Shown here: one piece after another, positions 14,955-23,418 of the stretch
Position numbering within the stretch: position 1 is the first letter of the stretch
Layout: the number at the start of each line of letters is the position of its first letter
Origin: Bermanella sp034112325
Lineage (GTDB): Bacteria; Pseudomonadota; Gammaproteobacteria; Pseudomonadales; Oceanobacteraceae
DNA: 27,896 nucleotides
Direction: 5' to 3'
Assembly (NCBI GenBank): GCA_034112325.1
Contig: JAWUVO010000007.1
Span: 1-27,896 of the forward strand
The notes under the pieces: generated by a model
Told to the model about the DNA's origin: nothing
Seen by the model: the letters and a program-made list of their open reading frames with translations, nothing else
The model's database searches: none
Program-made: the position numbers and the translations under genes

Positions 14955-15698
14955 ATGAATAACGAATTAATTGCGATAATTGGTGGCACTGGATTAACTG
15001 AATATGACGCTTTGCAAGTTGAAAAAAAAGTTGCCGTCAAAACACAGTTAGGAAATCCTAGTTCTGAGCTGATATTTGGGCGCTTATATGAAAAAGATGT
15101 AGTGTTTTTAGCTAGGCATGGCCACCCCCATAGTGTGCCTCCTCATAAAGTAAATTACCGTGCGAATATCCTCGCATTAAAAGAAGCTGGTGTGACTCAG
15201 ATAATTGCAGTCAATGCCGTAGGTGGAATTACACCTGATATGATTGCCGGTGCTATTTGCATTCCTGATCAGGTAATTGACTATACCCATGGCCGTTTAG
15301 ATACTTTTTTTGATGGTGAGTATAGGTCTTTAGATCATGTTGATTTCAGTTATCCATATGATCAAGTGTTATCTAATAAATTATTTAATGTGACTAAGGG
15401 TCTTGAGCTTAATGTTTATAAAGGCGGTGTTTATGGCGCAACTCAGGGTCCTCGTTTAGAAACTGTTGCAGAAATAAAGCGTATGGAACGTGACGGCTGT
15501 GATCTTGTGGGAATGACCGGAATGCCAGAAGCTGTGTTGGCTAGAGAATTAAATATCCCCTATGTTTGTTTGGCGCTTGTAGTGAATCCGGCTGCTGGAA
15601 AAAGTTCAGCGTTAATTACTATGGACGATATTCGGGCTGTCATAACCACTGGTATGGAAGATATTAAGAAAATAATTTCAAGATATTTACTGGCTTAA
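14955..15698 (+). CDS. mtnP: 5'-Methylthioinosine phosphorylase-type purine nucleoside phosphorylase
   Basis: This enzyme of the PNP/MTAP family cleaves a purine nucleoside with phosphate, most likely 5'-methylthioinosine from polyamine and homoserine-lactone synthesis, giving hypoxanthine and methylthioribose-1-phosphate. The 247 residues show the phosphate site IGGTG (9-13), ARHGHPH (53-59), NYRAN (67-71) and the pocket GMTGMPEA (186-193). The base-binding segment is VNPAAG (210-215). Asn211 stands where methylthioadenosine phosphorylase has Asp, which suggests a 6-oxopurine (inosine) base rather than adenine. The P. aeruginosa gene at the same place after nagZ (PA3004) is a proven methylthioinosine phosphorylase, to my knowledge. 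The symbol mtnP is used for both activities. MTAP or general PNP activity is the alternative. Confidence 0.85.
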   Translation: MNNELIAIIGGTGLTEYDALQVEKKVAVKTQLGNPSSELIFGRLYEKDVVFLARHGHPHSVPPHKVNYRANILALKEAGVTQIIAVNAVGGITPDMIAGAICIPDQVIDYTHGRLDTFFDGEYRSLDHVDFSYPYDQVLSNKLFNVTKGLELNVYKGGVYGATQGPRLETVAEIKRMERDGCDLVGMTGMPEAVLARELNIPYVCLALVVNPAAGKSSALITMDDIRAVITTGMEDIKKIISRYLLA

Positions 15699-15886
15699 CT
15701 TTAATTAGGGCGTGTGTTTTACATCAAGGTAAAGCATAGATACAAGATAGCTGGGTCCTCACTTCTAGTAAGACGTAAATCGCTCGGCTGTTAATTTTAC
15801 CGATTCTGTTGCTAGGTGTGCACCAGCCGCTCGTCTCTCCGAGTATATTTATCGGGAGTCCACCTCTAATTATTTAGTTTGTATGC
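15699..15886. other. Intergenic region between convergent mtnP and csiV, no clear terminator
   Basis: This 188-bp stretch separates two convergent genes. I find no hairpin followed by a T-run on either strand. Weak structures exist: AATCG/CGATT arms near 15780-15811, and CTCTCCGA/TCGGGAG with one bulge near 15835-15857. No open frame of interest is seen. It may hold a non-standard terminator, a small RNA or a degraded gene. Confidence 0.35.
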
Positions 15887-16612
15887 TTAAGTAGATTTAA
15901 TCGCTTCCGTTGGCGCTAAATTCTGCTGTGCTTCTCTGGCTTCTTTTTCCTTTGTATCTAGCGGGTTTTCAAATGGTAAAATTCTAATTAATACACCTAG
16001 ACTTGGGTGGTCTATGTAATGGACTTCCTGACTACGCATGCGCCGAGTTTGTTGTAGGCTAAGCGTTTTATTTAAGTTCTCTGCATCTTCAGGGATAAAT
16101 TGCAGTTCAATGCTGCTGTGTAAATAACGTGAAACATGAAGGTTAAATAAACCTTTTAGCTGTGGCTGATTTAAAACTTGGCTAGAACTTTCAATATAAA
16201 TAGGCACGCTATGTTGTTGCTCATAAACAGGCTGTACCCACTGAGCATTAAATAAAATAGATTGTGAAACAGGGTCTAATTTATTAATTATATCTGCCCA
16301 GTCGTCGTCAATATTCTGCATGGTGAATGCTAATGCATTGGCATTCTCGTGATGCAGGCTGAGTGGAGCGTTAATACCTGAGTTAGCCAGTGCAAAGGTG
16401 TTTTCATCTTTGTACAGGCGCACAACATCTGCCATGGTCAGTTCAATTTTATTGTAATTAAATGACTCGTCTAAACTACGATCATTTTTTTGCTGAAAAA
16501 AGGTAACATTAATCTGATACCAGCGAGCTTTTTTAATTGCAGCTTCATCTTCGGCAAAAACGTTGCTGGCCAAAAGGGATGCTAGCGTTGCCAAAATAAT
16601 AAAAATTTTCAT
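15887..16612 (-). CDS. csiV: CsiV-family periplasmic protein
   Basis: This 241-residue exported protein has a signal peptide (MKIFIILATLASLLASNVFA). Its mature part shows the family pattern: RWYQINVTFFQQ near the start, ILFNAQWVQPVYEQQHSVPI in the middle and RRMRSQEVHYIDHPSLGVLI near the end. CsiV is known from Vibrio as a partner of the lipoprotein LpoA-type system for cell-shape integrity; it is thought to help peptidoglycan synthesis at the envelope. I recall the homologous Pseudomonas gene (PA3003) also next to mfd. The gene starts 2 bp after the mfd stop, so they are one transcript. A C-terminal charged tail (EKEAREAQQNLAPTEAIKST) follows the domain. Direct role in this organism is unproven. 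Confidence 0.75.
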   Translation of the reverse strand: MKIFIILATLASLLASNVFAEDEAAIKKARWYQINVTFFQQKNDRSLDESFNYNKIELTMADVVRLYKDENTFALANSGINAPLSLHHENANALAFTMQNIDDDWADIINKLDPVSQSILFNAQWVQPVYEQQHSVPIYIESSSQVLNQPQLKGLFNLHVSRYLHSSIELQFIPEDAENLNKTLSLQQTRRMRSQEVHYIDHPSLGVLIRILPFENPLDTKEKEAREAQQNLAPTEAIKST

Positions 16613-16614
16613 GT

Positions 16615-19600
16615 TTATGCGGGCCTTGATAATAAATCTAATGTGTCAGATACCGTTTTAAAGCGACTTTCTGCATCTGGCATATCAAATATGAATTTCA
16701 ATGAATTTGCACCTTCTAATTTATAACTAGCAGGCTTGGTTTGAACTAATCTAACCATTGTGTAAGGGTCTATTGTTGTTTCAGAGCCAAATTCAATCCG
16801 CCCCTGGCTCTCCCCAGCATCTAATTTAACAATGCCCAGTGTAGCAAGCTGAAATTTTAGTTCCGTGATACGGCACAAAAACTTAACTTGATTCGGCAGC
16901 AAACCGAAGCGATCAATTAGTTCTACTTGTAAATCCCTTAGTTCACCGCTGTCTTTAGCCGCTGAAATACGTTTATACATAATTAAGCGATTATGAACGT
17001 CGGGCATGTAATCTTCAGGAATTAATGCTGGAATGCGCAGGTTAATTTCTGCACCCGCTTGCATGGGGTCGTCAATATTTAATAGTTTGCCTGCTTTTAT
17101 AGCTTCTACCGCGCGATCCAGTAGTTCCATATATAAGCTAAAGCCTATGTTTTGAATGTGTCCGCTCTGCTCGTCGCCTAGTAATTCTCCAGCACCACGA
17201 ATTTCTAAATCGTGAGTTGCCAGCATAAAACCGGCACCTAAATCTTGAGCATGTGAGATAGCGTCTAAGCGTTTCTCAGCATCTTTGGTTACTTTCTTTT
17301 CTATGGGTGTCATCAAATAAGCATATGCTTGATGGTGACTTCGGCCCACACGACCGCGTAATTGATGAAGCTGTGCTAAGCCAAATTTATCGGCTCGTTC
17401 AATTATAATGGTATTAGCATTGGGAATATCTATACCAGTTTCAATAATAGTGGTGCACATTAATACGTTGAAGCGTTTGTGATAAAAATCACTCATAACC
17501 GATTCTAAATCTCGCTCCGACATCTGGCCATGAGCGACCCCTATGCGAGCATCGGGTACTAATTTGCCCAAGTCTTCGGCAGCTTTCTCAATACTTTTAA
17601 CTTCATTATGTAATACATAAACTTGACCGCCGCGTAATATTTCACGTAATACGGCTTCTTTAATTAAGTGTTCGTCCCAAGTTTTTACAAACGTTTTAAC
17701 CGCTAACCGTTTAGCCGGTGGGGTGGCTATTATAGAAAGATCACGAACTCCTGCCATAGCCATGTTAAGTGTTCTTGGAATGGGAGTGGCGGTCATAGTC
17801 AGAATATCTACATCAGCACGTAATGCCTTTACCTTTTCTTTTTGGCTCACGCCAAACCTATGCTCTTCATCAATAATTAATAAACCTAAATCATGAAACT
17901 TTACATCACCCTGTAATATTTTATGGGTGCCAATTACAATATCAACGGTGCCTTTTTCAAGTGCCTTAATGGTTGCATTTTTAGCCTGACCTGTTTTAAA
18001 ACGAGACAGACCTTCAATTTTTATTGGCCAATCTGCAAAGCGGTTTTGAAACGTTTCTAAATGTTGCTGAGCCAATAGGGTGGTAGGGACTAATATAGCC
18101 ACCTGCTTGCCACCTTGCACGGCCAAAAATGCAGCGCGTAAAGCCACTTCTGTTTTACCAAATCCCACGTCACCACAAACTAAGCGATCCATTGGTCTTG
18201 CTCTCATCATGTCGGTTATTACCGAGTTGATTGCGGTTTTCTGGTCGGCCGTTTCTTCAAATGGAAAGTCAGACGTGAACACCTCATAATCTTCACGGGG
18301 AAAGCCAAAGCTATGCCCAGTCTTAGCCTCGCGTGTGGCGTAGACTTGTAATAATTCGACGGCGGTATCACGGATTTTTTCTAATGCTTTTTTACGTTGG
18401 GTCGACCACTTTTCAGTGCCTAATTTATGCATCGGTGCCATATCTGAATCAGCACCACTATAGCGGCTAATTAAATGTAACGAAGACACAGGAACATAAA
18501 GTTTGGCACTGTCAGCATACTCAAGCATTACAAATTCGGTTGCGTCGCCATCTAGCTCAATTGTTTCCATGCCGCGATAACGACCTACACCATGCTCCAT
18601 ATGAACAACGGCCGCACCGGGTGTTAGTTCGGTAAGGTTACGAATAACATTTTCGCTTTGGTCTTTTTCTTCTTTTTGACGACGACGCTGACGAATACGC
18701 TGGCCAAATAACGCATTCTCGCTAATTACCCAGCTATTTAATTGCTCACTAAAAAAAGTATCTTCTAGTGGTGCTTCAGTAATTGCAATTTCAAAGTCTG
18801 CGTTCTGAAGATCAATCCATCCATCAATAATTTGTGGCGAGATATTGATGCGTTGCAATAGTTCGATTAATGATTCTCGTCGCCCAGAGCTTTCAACACT
18901 GAATACAACTGGTTGACTGCTGCCCATTAAAAAAGATTCTAACTTGGCCATAGGCCGGTCTAATTTATGGTCAACTTGAATATTTGGAAGTGTTGATGTA
19001 ACAAAGTTATACCTGCCTTTTTGTTCGGGGATTTCTTCGTTGTATTGTTTTATACGTCCATAATTTTTAAAATTTGCAAACGTTTCGTTATCGTTTAAAA
19101 AGATTTCTTTAGGTGCAAGAACAGGGTGGCGAATGTCATGGCGACGTTCTTCGTAGCGATGTTCAATATCTCGCCAATTTTGCTGCAATGTATTCTCAAG
19201 TTTTTCATTAAATATTAATTGACAGTCACTGGGTAAGTAATCGAAAAGGGTGGCCGTATCTTCAAAAAATAATGGTAGATAATATTCAATACCACCCGGT
19301 GCAATTTGCTTGGTCACATCTAAATACAGAGGTGATTCTTTAGGATCGCTATCAAAAAAGTCAAACCACCTTTGCTTGAAACAACGTATACCATTGCTGT
19401 CTAAAGGTACCTCTTTAGCTGGTAGTAACTCTATATGGTCAGTGGTTTCTGTTGAGCGCTGGGTTTCTGGATTAAACCAGCGAATTGTGTCTATTTCATC
19501 GTCAAATAAATCGAGTCTAAACGGTTGATCGGAGCCCATTGGAAATATATCTAAAATTGCACCGCGTACACAAAACTCCCCGTGTCCATAAACACCATCA

Positions 19601-20052
19601 ACGGCCTGGTAGCCTGAGCTGATCAGTGTTTTCTTCAACTGGTCTATATCTAAAGTTTGTCCTGTTTCTAGCGTGAAGCTATGACCAAGGATATAAGTTA
19701 GTGGTGGTAAACGTAATTGTGCCGAAAGCGCTGGAATAACCAAAATCGCGCCTTTAGCTTGGGGTAGCTTGGCAAGTGTACTTAAGCGCTCACTAATAAT
19801 GTCTTGGTGTGGACTGAAATAATCGTAAGGTAGCGTTTCCCAGTCGGGCAGGTTGAATACTTCGCCATCAAAAAAATACTTTAGCTCTTCTGTTAACCGC
19901 TGACAGTCGCTGTTGTTGTTGGCAACCACAAGGGTTAAACCTGAGTATTGGCTAGCTGCTAGAGCGATTTCATGAGTGAAATGGGTACCATGAATGTTGC
20001 CCCAGGTCTGAATGTCGCCAAGTTTCTTTGGTAAAGGTGCTGCTGGCGTCAT
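16615..20052 (-). CDS. mfd: Transcription-repair coupling factor Mfd
   Basis: Mfd is a large ATP-driven DNA translocase that removes RNA polymerase stalled at lesions and recruits UvrA. The 1145 residues match the usual length of about 1150. The UvrB-like N-terminal region (for example LPDWETLPYDYFSPHQDI) is followed by the RNA-polymerase-binding module (LTPGAAVVHMEHGVGRYRGM). The helicase core has Walker A GDVGFGKT near residue 627, DEEH near 728 and TATPIPRTL near 760. The C-terminal segments (RVGRSHHQAYAYL; LGAGFMLATHDLEIRGAGEL) and domain 7 complete it. It is the first gene of a minus-strand operon with csiV, divergent from gap. Confidence 0.97.
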   Translation of the reverse strand: MTPAAPLPKKLGDIQTWGNIHGTHFTHEIALAASQYSGLTLVVANNNSDCQRLTEELKYFFDGEVFNLPDWETLPYDYFSPHQDIISERLSTLAKLPQAKGAILVIPALSAQLRLPPLTYILGHSFTLETGQTLDIDQLKKTLISSGYQAVDGVYGHGEFCVRGAILDIFPMGSDQPFRLDLFDDEIDTIRWFNPETQRSTETTDHIELLPAKEVPLDSNGIRCFKQRWFDFFDSDPKESPLYLDVTKQIAPGGIEYYLPLFFEDTATLFDYLPSDCQLIFNEKLENTLQQNWRDIEHRYEERRHDIRHPVLAPKEIFLNDNETFANFKNYGRIKQYNEEIPEQKGRYNFVTSTLPNIQVDHKLDRPMAKLESFLMGSSQPVVFSVESSGRRESLIELLQRINISPQIIDGWIDLQNADFEIAITEAPLEDTFFSEQLNSWVISENALFGQRIRQRRRQKEEKDQSENVIRNLTELTPGAAVVHMEHGVGRYRGMETIELDGDATEFVMLEYADSAKLYVPVSSLHLISRYSGADSDMAPMHKLGTEKWSTQRKKALEKIRDTAVELLQVYATREAKTGHSFGFPREDYEVFTSDFPFEETADQKTAINSVITDMMRARPMDRLVCGDVGFGKTEVALRAAFLAVQGGKQVAILVPTTLLAQQHLETFQNRFADWPIKIEGLSRFKTGQAKNATIKALEKGTVDIVIGTHKILQGDVKFHDLGLLIIDEEHRFGVSQKEKVKALRADVDILTMTATPIPRTLNMAMAGVRDLSIIATPPAKRLAVKTFVKTWDEHLIKEAVLREILRGGQVYVLHNEVKSIEKAAEDLGKLVPDARIGVAHGQMSERDLESVMSDFYHKRFNVLMCTTIIETGIDIPNANTIIIERADKFGLAQLHQLRGRVGRSHHQAYAYLMTPIEKKVTKDAEKRLDAISHAQDLGAGFMLATHDLEIRGAGELLGDEQSGHIQNIGFSLYMELLDRAVEAIKAGKLLNIDDPMQAGAEINLRIPALIPEDYMPDVHNRLIMYKRISAAKDSGELRDLQVELIDRFGLLPNQVKFLCRITELKFQLATLGIVKLDAGESQGRIEFGSETTIDPYTMVRLVQTKPASYKLEGANSLKFIFDMPDAESRFKTVSDTLDLLSRPA

Positions 20053-20086
20053 GGTAGTCCTAATTAAACATTATTTGATTGGGCGT

Positions 20087-20115
20087 AGTGTACTTAAAGC
20101 TTGGGTGCCTGTTAA
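20087..20115 (-). promoter_or_regulatory. Candidate mfd-csiV promoter
   Basis: On the minus strand TTAACA (complement of 20110-20115), a 17-bp spacer and TACACT (complement of 20087-20092) form a sigma-70-like promoter, about 35 bp before the mfd start. Match is 5/6 and 4/6. Confidence 0.5.
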
Positions 20116-20180
20116 GGCCTGTTAGTCGTCAATACGCAATTGATGATACGGTGTTTTAGTATTGTTGGATTTACAAGTCG

Positions 20181-20209
20181 TTGAGATTAAATATAGATGC
20201 AGGCATAAT
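20181..20209 (+). promoter_or_regulatory. Candidate gap promoter
   Basis: TTGAGA (20181-20186), a 17-bp spacer and CATAAT (20204-20209) are each 5/6 matches. Transcription would start near 20216. This rules out in-frame starts before that point and supports the GTG start at 20252. Confidence 0.5.
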
Positions 20210-20251
20210 ATGCCACAAAATTTACGCCTATATAACTTTGAGGTATTCAAC

Positions 20252-21703
20252 GTGAGTCAAGACGTTCGAGAAGCTTATTTAAACGACTGGAAATTACGCG
20301 AAGAGACTGCTGAAAGCATGATTCCTGTAATTGGATCTCTTTACCGTAAAAACAGCATTGTATTATCTGTTTATGGTCGCGTTATCGTAAATCGCTCTGT
20401 AATTGATATCCTCAAAGCGCATCGCTTTGTTCGTCAGGTTGAAAAACAAGAGCTGTCAGTTGTTGATACCTTTGCTGTATTGCAGGCGCTTGTGGTATTG
20501 GGTGTTGAAAAATGCCATATCGATATTGGTAAATTAGCAATTAAGTTTCGTAACGAAGGCAACGGAACTTCACTTGAAAGTTTTTTACGAATTGAGTTAG
20601 CAGACGCTATAAGTGCTATAGGTGAAGAAAACGTAGGTCGCGATGTTGTTCTTTACGGCTTTGGTCGAATTGGTCGTTTACTTGCTCGTATTATGGTTGA
20701 AAAGTCGGGTAGTGGTGAGGGTATGCGTTTACGTGCAATTGTTGTGCGTAAAGGCAAAGGCGATGATTTAGTTAAGCGCGCAAGCTTGCTGCGTCGTGAC
20801 TCTATTCACGGTTCTTTCAAAGGCACTATTCAGCTTGATGAAGAAAACAGCGCGTTAATTGTTAACGGCACTTATATTAATATTATCTACGCTGGAAACC
20901 CAGCTGAAATAGATTATACCCAATATGGCATTAACGATGCGCTGTTAATTGATAACACAGGTGTTTGGCGTGATGCCGATGGCCTTGGCGTTCATGCTGC
21001 TTGTAAAGGTATCTCTAAAGTACTGCTAACGGCTCCAGGCAAAGGCGACATCAAGAACATCGTATATGGCGTAAACGACAGCGATATTGAAGAAACTGAT
21101 GTAATCTTATCTGCTGCTTCATGTACCACTAACGCTATTACGCCAGTGCTTAAAGCATTGAATGACGAATACGGCGTAGATTGCGGTCACGTTGAGACAG
21201 TTCACTCGTACACCAACGATCAAAACTTAATTGATAATTATCATGCTGGCGATCGTCGTGGTCGTGCGGCTGCTCTGAACATGGTTATTACCGAAACGGG
21301 TGCTGCAAGCGCTGTGGCAAAAGCATTACCTGAACTTAAAGGTAAGCTGACTGGTAACGCGATTCGTGTGCCGACACCTAATGTTTCTATGGCTATCTTG
21401 TCTTTAACGCTGAATAAGGAAGTTGAAGTAGAGGATTTAAATGCTTATCTTCGTGATGCATCTCTTTACTCTTCTTTGCAAAAGCAAATTGATTACGTGC
21501 GCAGTCCTGAAGTTGTTTCTAGCGATTTTGTTGGTAACCGCTGTGCTGGTATCGTTGATGGTGAGGCGACAATTGTTAGTGGTAATCGTGTAAACGTTTA
21601 TGTTTGGTACGATAATGAATACGGTTATAGCTGTCAGGTTGTTCGTATAGCTCAGCAGCTATGTGGCGTAGATTATCCAGCGTATCCTTTGGTCGCTAAA
21701 TAA
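20252..21703 (+). CDS. gap: Glyceraldehyde-3-phosphate dehydrogenase, long N-terminally extended type
   Basis: This glycolytic/gluconeogenic enzyme oxidises glyceraldehyde-3-phosphate to 1,3-bisphosphoglycerate with phosphate. At 483 residues it is about 150 longer than ordinary GAPDH. A helical extension (residues 1-130, including EETAESMIPVIGSLYRKNSI) precedes the Rossmann motif LYGFGRIG (134-141). The active site is SAASCTTNAI with Cys291, helped by His318 (ETVHSYTND). GTG 20252 has GAGG 8 bp upstream; an upstream TTG at 20162 is in frame but lies before the promoter. After the second strand the sequence is AIVVRKGKGDD: Arg/Lys replace the Asp that binds the NAD ribose in classical GAPDH. 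This suggests another cofactor preference. I recall Pseudomonas PA3001 as the same type and in the same place, between mfd and the nqr region. Confidence 0.93.
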   Translation: MSQDVREAYLNDWKLREETAESMIPVIGSLYRKNSIVLSVYGRVIVNRSVIDILKAHRFVRQVEKQELSVVDTFAVLQALVVLGVEKCHIDIGKLAIKFRNEGNGTSLESFLRIELADAISAIGEENVGRDVVLYGFGRIGRLLARIMVEKSGSGEGMRLRAIVVRKGKGDDLVKRASLLRRDSIHGSFKGTIQLDEENSALIVNGTYINIIYAGNPAEIDYTQYGINDALLIDNTGVWRDADGLGVHAACKGISKVLLTAPGKGDIKNIVYGVNDSDIEETDVILSAASCTTNAITPVLKALNDEYGVDCGHVETVHSYTNDQNLIDNYHAGDRRGRAAALNMVITETGAASAVAKALPELKGKLTGNAIRVPTPNVSMAILSLTLNKEVEVEDLNAYLRDASLYSSLQKQIDYVRSPEVVSSDFVGNRCAGIVDGEATIVSGNRVNVYVWYDNEYGYSCQVVRIAQQLCGVDYPAYPLVAK

Positions 21704-21708
21704 TTGCT

Positions 21709-21739
21709 AAAAAAAGCCGCTTTTTATAGCGGCTTTTTT
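21709..21739 (+). terminator. Intrinsic terminator of gap
   Basis: AGCCGCT (21715-21721) and AGCGGCT (21728-21734) pair around a 6-nt loop, with A-runs before and T-runs after, 11 bp after the stop. It could also act on the other strand. Confidence 0.93.
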
Positions 21740-21744
21740 GCAGT

Positions 21745-21773
21745 TGCAATAAATAGCAATAAATAGCAATAAA
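21745..21773. repeat. Short 10-bp tandem repeat
   Basis: The unit CAATAAATAG occurs about 2.7 times in a row directly after the gap terminator. It lies in the 21740-22084 gene-free stretch. Too short and AT-rich to assign a role. Confidence 0.6.
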
Positions 21774-21958
21774 AACTAATAAAAGCTGAGCTGTATTGCT
21801 TAATAAATAAGCATAAAACAAAGCTATAGCTATACTTATTTTTTAATACTCTGTTATCCGTGGTCGGATATGGTGACTTTTAGTACAAAAAGAGCAATTA
21901 CTTCTTACATTGCATACTTTTGTTCCTTAACTCCCTAGCCAGCCTTAGACGAGATGAT

Positions 21959-22019
21959 TATACTTATCGACAGTTTTATAAGAACTTTTACAACGGTTCA
22001 TAACTGTCTGAAAAGTATA
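21959..22019. promoter_or_regulatory. Long imperfect hairpin in the nqr leader region
   Basis: Three nested arm pairs lie in order: TATACTT (21959-21965) with AAGTATA (22013-22019), GACAGTT (21969-21975) with AACTGTC (22002-22008), and GAAC (21982-21985) with GTTC (21996-21999). This gives 18 base pairs around a 10-nt loop. It ends 65 bp before the nqrA start. No T-run follows at once; a smaller GCGT/ACGC hairpin and a T-run come at 22029-22062. It may be a 5'-UTR regulatory structure or overlapping operators. I saw no clear sigma-70 promoter in 21740-22084. Confidence 0.5.
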
Positions 22020-22084
22020 CAAATATAAGCGTTTTTTACGCGAAATAATCGAATTTTTTTTTGAACTGTGATTAGGCAAGGCAT

Positions 22085-23416
22085 ATGATCAAAATCAAGA
22101 AAGGTCTCGATCTGCCAATTGCTGGGAAGCCTGAACAACACATTACCAAAGGTAATAAGGTTTCTCAGGTAGCATTGGTAGGTTCTGACTATGTAGGTAT
22201 GAAACCCACCATGACGGTGCAGGTTGGTGATAAAGTCAAAAAAGGGCAGTTGCTCTTTACCGACAAAAAGACGGAAGGCGTAAACTATACGTCGCCCGCG
22301 TCAGGGACCGTGAAGGAAATCAATCGTGGCAAACGCCGTGTATTCGAATCTATTGTGATTGAAATACAAGGTGACGACGAAGAGATCTTTACTATCCATA
22401 AAGCGGCCGAGTTATCTGGCTTGTCCTCTGATCAGGTTCAGTCTCAATTAATTGAATCTGGAATGTGGCCGACTATCCGTACTCGTCCTTATTCTCGTGT
22501 GCCTGCGCCTGGTTCAACACCAAGTTCTATTTTTGTAGCTGCATTAGACACCAATCCCTTGGCCGCTGACCCTGCGGTTATTATTGCTGAGTATAAAGAA
22601 GACTTTACGAATGGCTTAGCGGTACTTGCTAACTTAGCTCCTAAGTTGTTTGTTACTAAAGCGGTTGCTGTAGATATTCCTACTGTTGATGCTCAGGTAG
22701 TTGAAATGGCAGGCCCGCATCCGGCAGGTTTGGTCGGTACAGCTATTCATAACTTAGACCCTGTTAGTGCAAGCAAAACAGTCTGGCATGTTGCTTATCA
22801 AGATGTTATCGCCATAGGTAAGTTATTTACTGAAGGTAAAATATTTACTGACCGAGTAGTATCTTTAGCGGGTCCTCAGGTAAATAAGCCTCGTTTAATT
22901 CGTACCCAAGTAGGTGCGTCATTAACTGAGCTTACGGCTAATGAATTAGCAGACGGTGAGAATAGGGTTATATCTGGTTCTGTCTTTGGTGGTAAAACAG
23001 CCGCAGGCCCAGAAGCTTATTTAGGTCGTTTTGCAAATCAGATCTCTGTATTAGAAGAAGGCCGCGAGCGTCCAATGCTGCACTATCTTCGTGCTGGTGT
23101 TAACCGCCACTCAGTTAAGAATATCTATATTTCAAAATTACTGTCTAGCAAGATATTTAACTTTACTACCACTACAAATGGCAGTGAGCGTGCAATGGTG
23201 CCAATTGGTACTTATGAAAAAGTAATGCCGTTAGATATCCTTCCAACTCAGCTACTTCGAGCTCTTATTGTTGAAGATATGGAAACGGCTATTAATTTAG
23301 GTGCGCTGGAATTAGACGAAGAAGATTTAGCACTTTGTACTTATGTTTGCTCAGGTAAATATGAATACGGTCCAATTCTTCGGAATAACCTTACACGTAT
23401 TGAGAAGGAGGCATAA
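22085..23416 (+). CDS. nqrA: Na+-translocating NADH:quinone reductase subunit A
   Basis: NqrA is the cytoplasmic-side subunit of the respiratory sodium pump and takes part in quinone binding. The 443 residues match the family (about 446). The N-terminus MIKIKKGLDLPIAGKPEQ is diagnostic, followed by SQVALVGSDYVGMKPTMTVQ and a biotinyl/lipoyl-like module (VQVGDKVKKGQLLFTDKKTE). No membrane segment is seen, as expected. The ATG has AAGG close by and a better-spaced AGG 8 bp upstream. It is the first gene of a six-gene operon, with nqrB beginning 2 bp after the stop. Confidence 0.97.
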   Translation: MIKIKKGLDLPIAGKPEQHITKGNKVSQVALVGSDYVGMKPTMTVQVGDKVKKGQLLFTDKKTEGVNYTSPASGTVKEINRGKRRVFESIVIEIQGDDEEIFTIHKAAELSGLSSDQVQSQLIESGMWPTIRTRPYSRVPAPGSTPSSIFVAALDTNPLAADPAVIIAEYKEDFTNGLAVLANLAPKLFVTKAVAVDIPTVDAQVVEMAGPHPAGLVGTAIHNLDPVSASKTVWHVAYQDVIAIGKLFTEGKIFTDRVVSLAGPQVNKPRLIRTQVGASLTELTANELADGENRVISGSVFGGKTAAGPEAYLGRFANQISVLEEGRERPMLHYLRAGVNRHSVKNIYISKLLSSKIFNFTTTTNGSERAMVPIGTYEKVMPLDILPTQLLRALIVEDMETAINLGALELDEEDLALCTYVCSGKYEYGPILRNNLTRIEKEA

Positions 23417-23418
23417 TA

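Noticed and set aside
17691..17705. PsrA-like AAACGTTT inside mfd
   Set aside because: It has no centre spacer and lies within a coding region far from any promoter.
20162..20251. TTG start of gap adding 30 residues
   Set aside because: The predicted promoter (20181-20209) lies inside this stretch, and GTG 20252 has a well-placed GAGG and gives the N-terminus usual for this family.
21745..21773. Tandem repeat as a CRISPR or integration site
   Set aside because: The units are 10 bp with no spacers and there are no cas genes, integrase or tRNA nearby.
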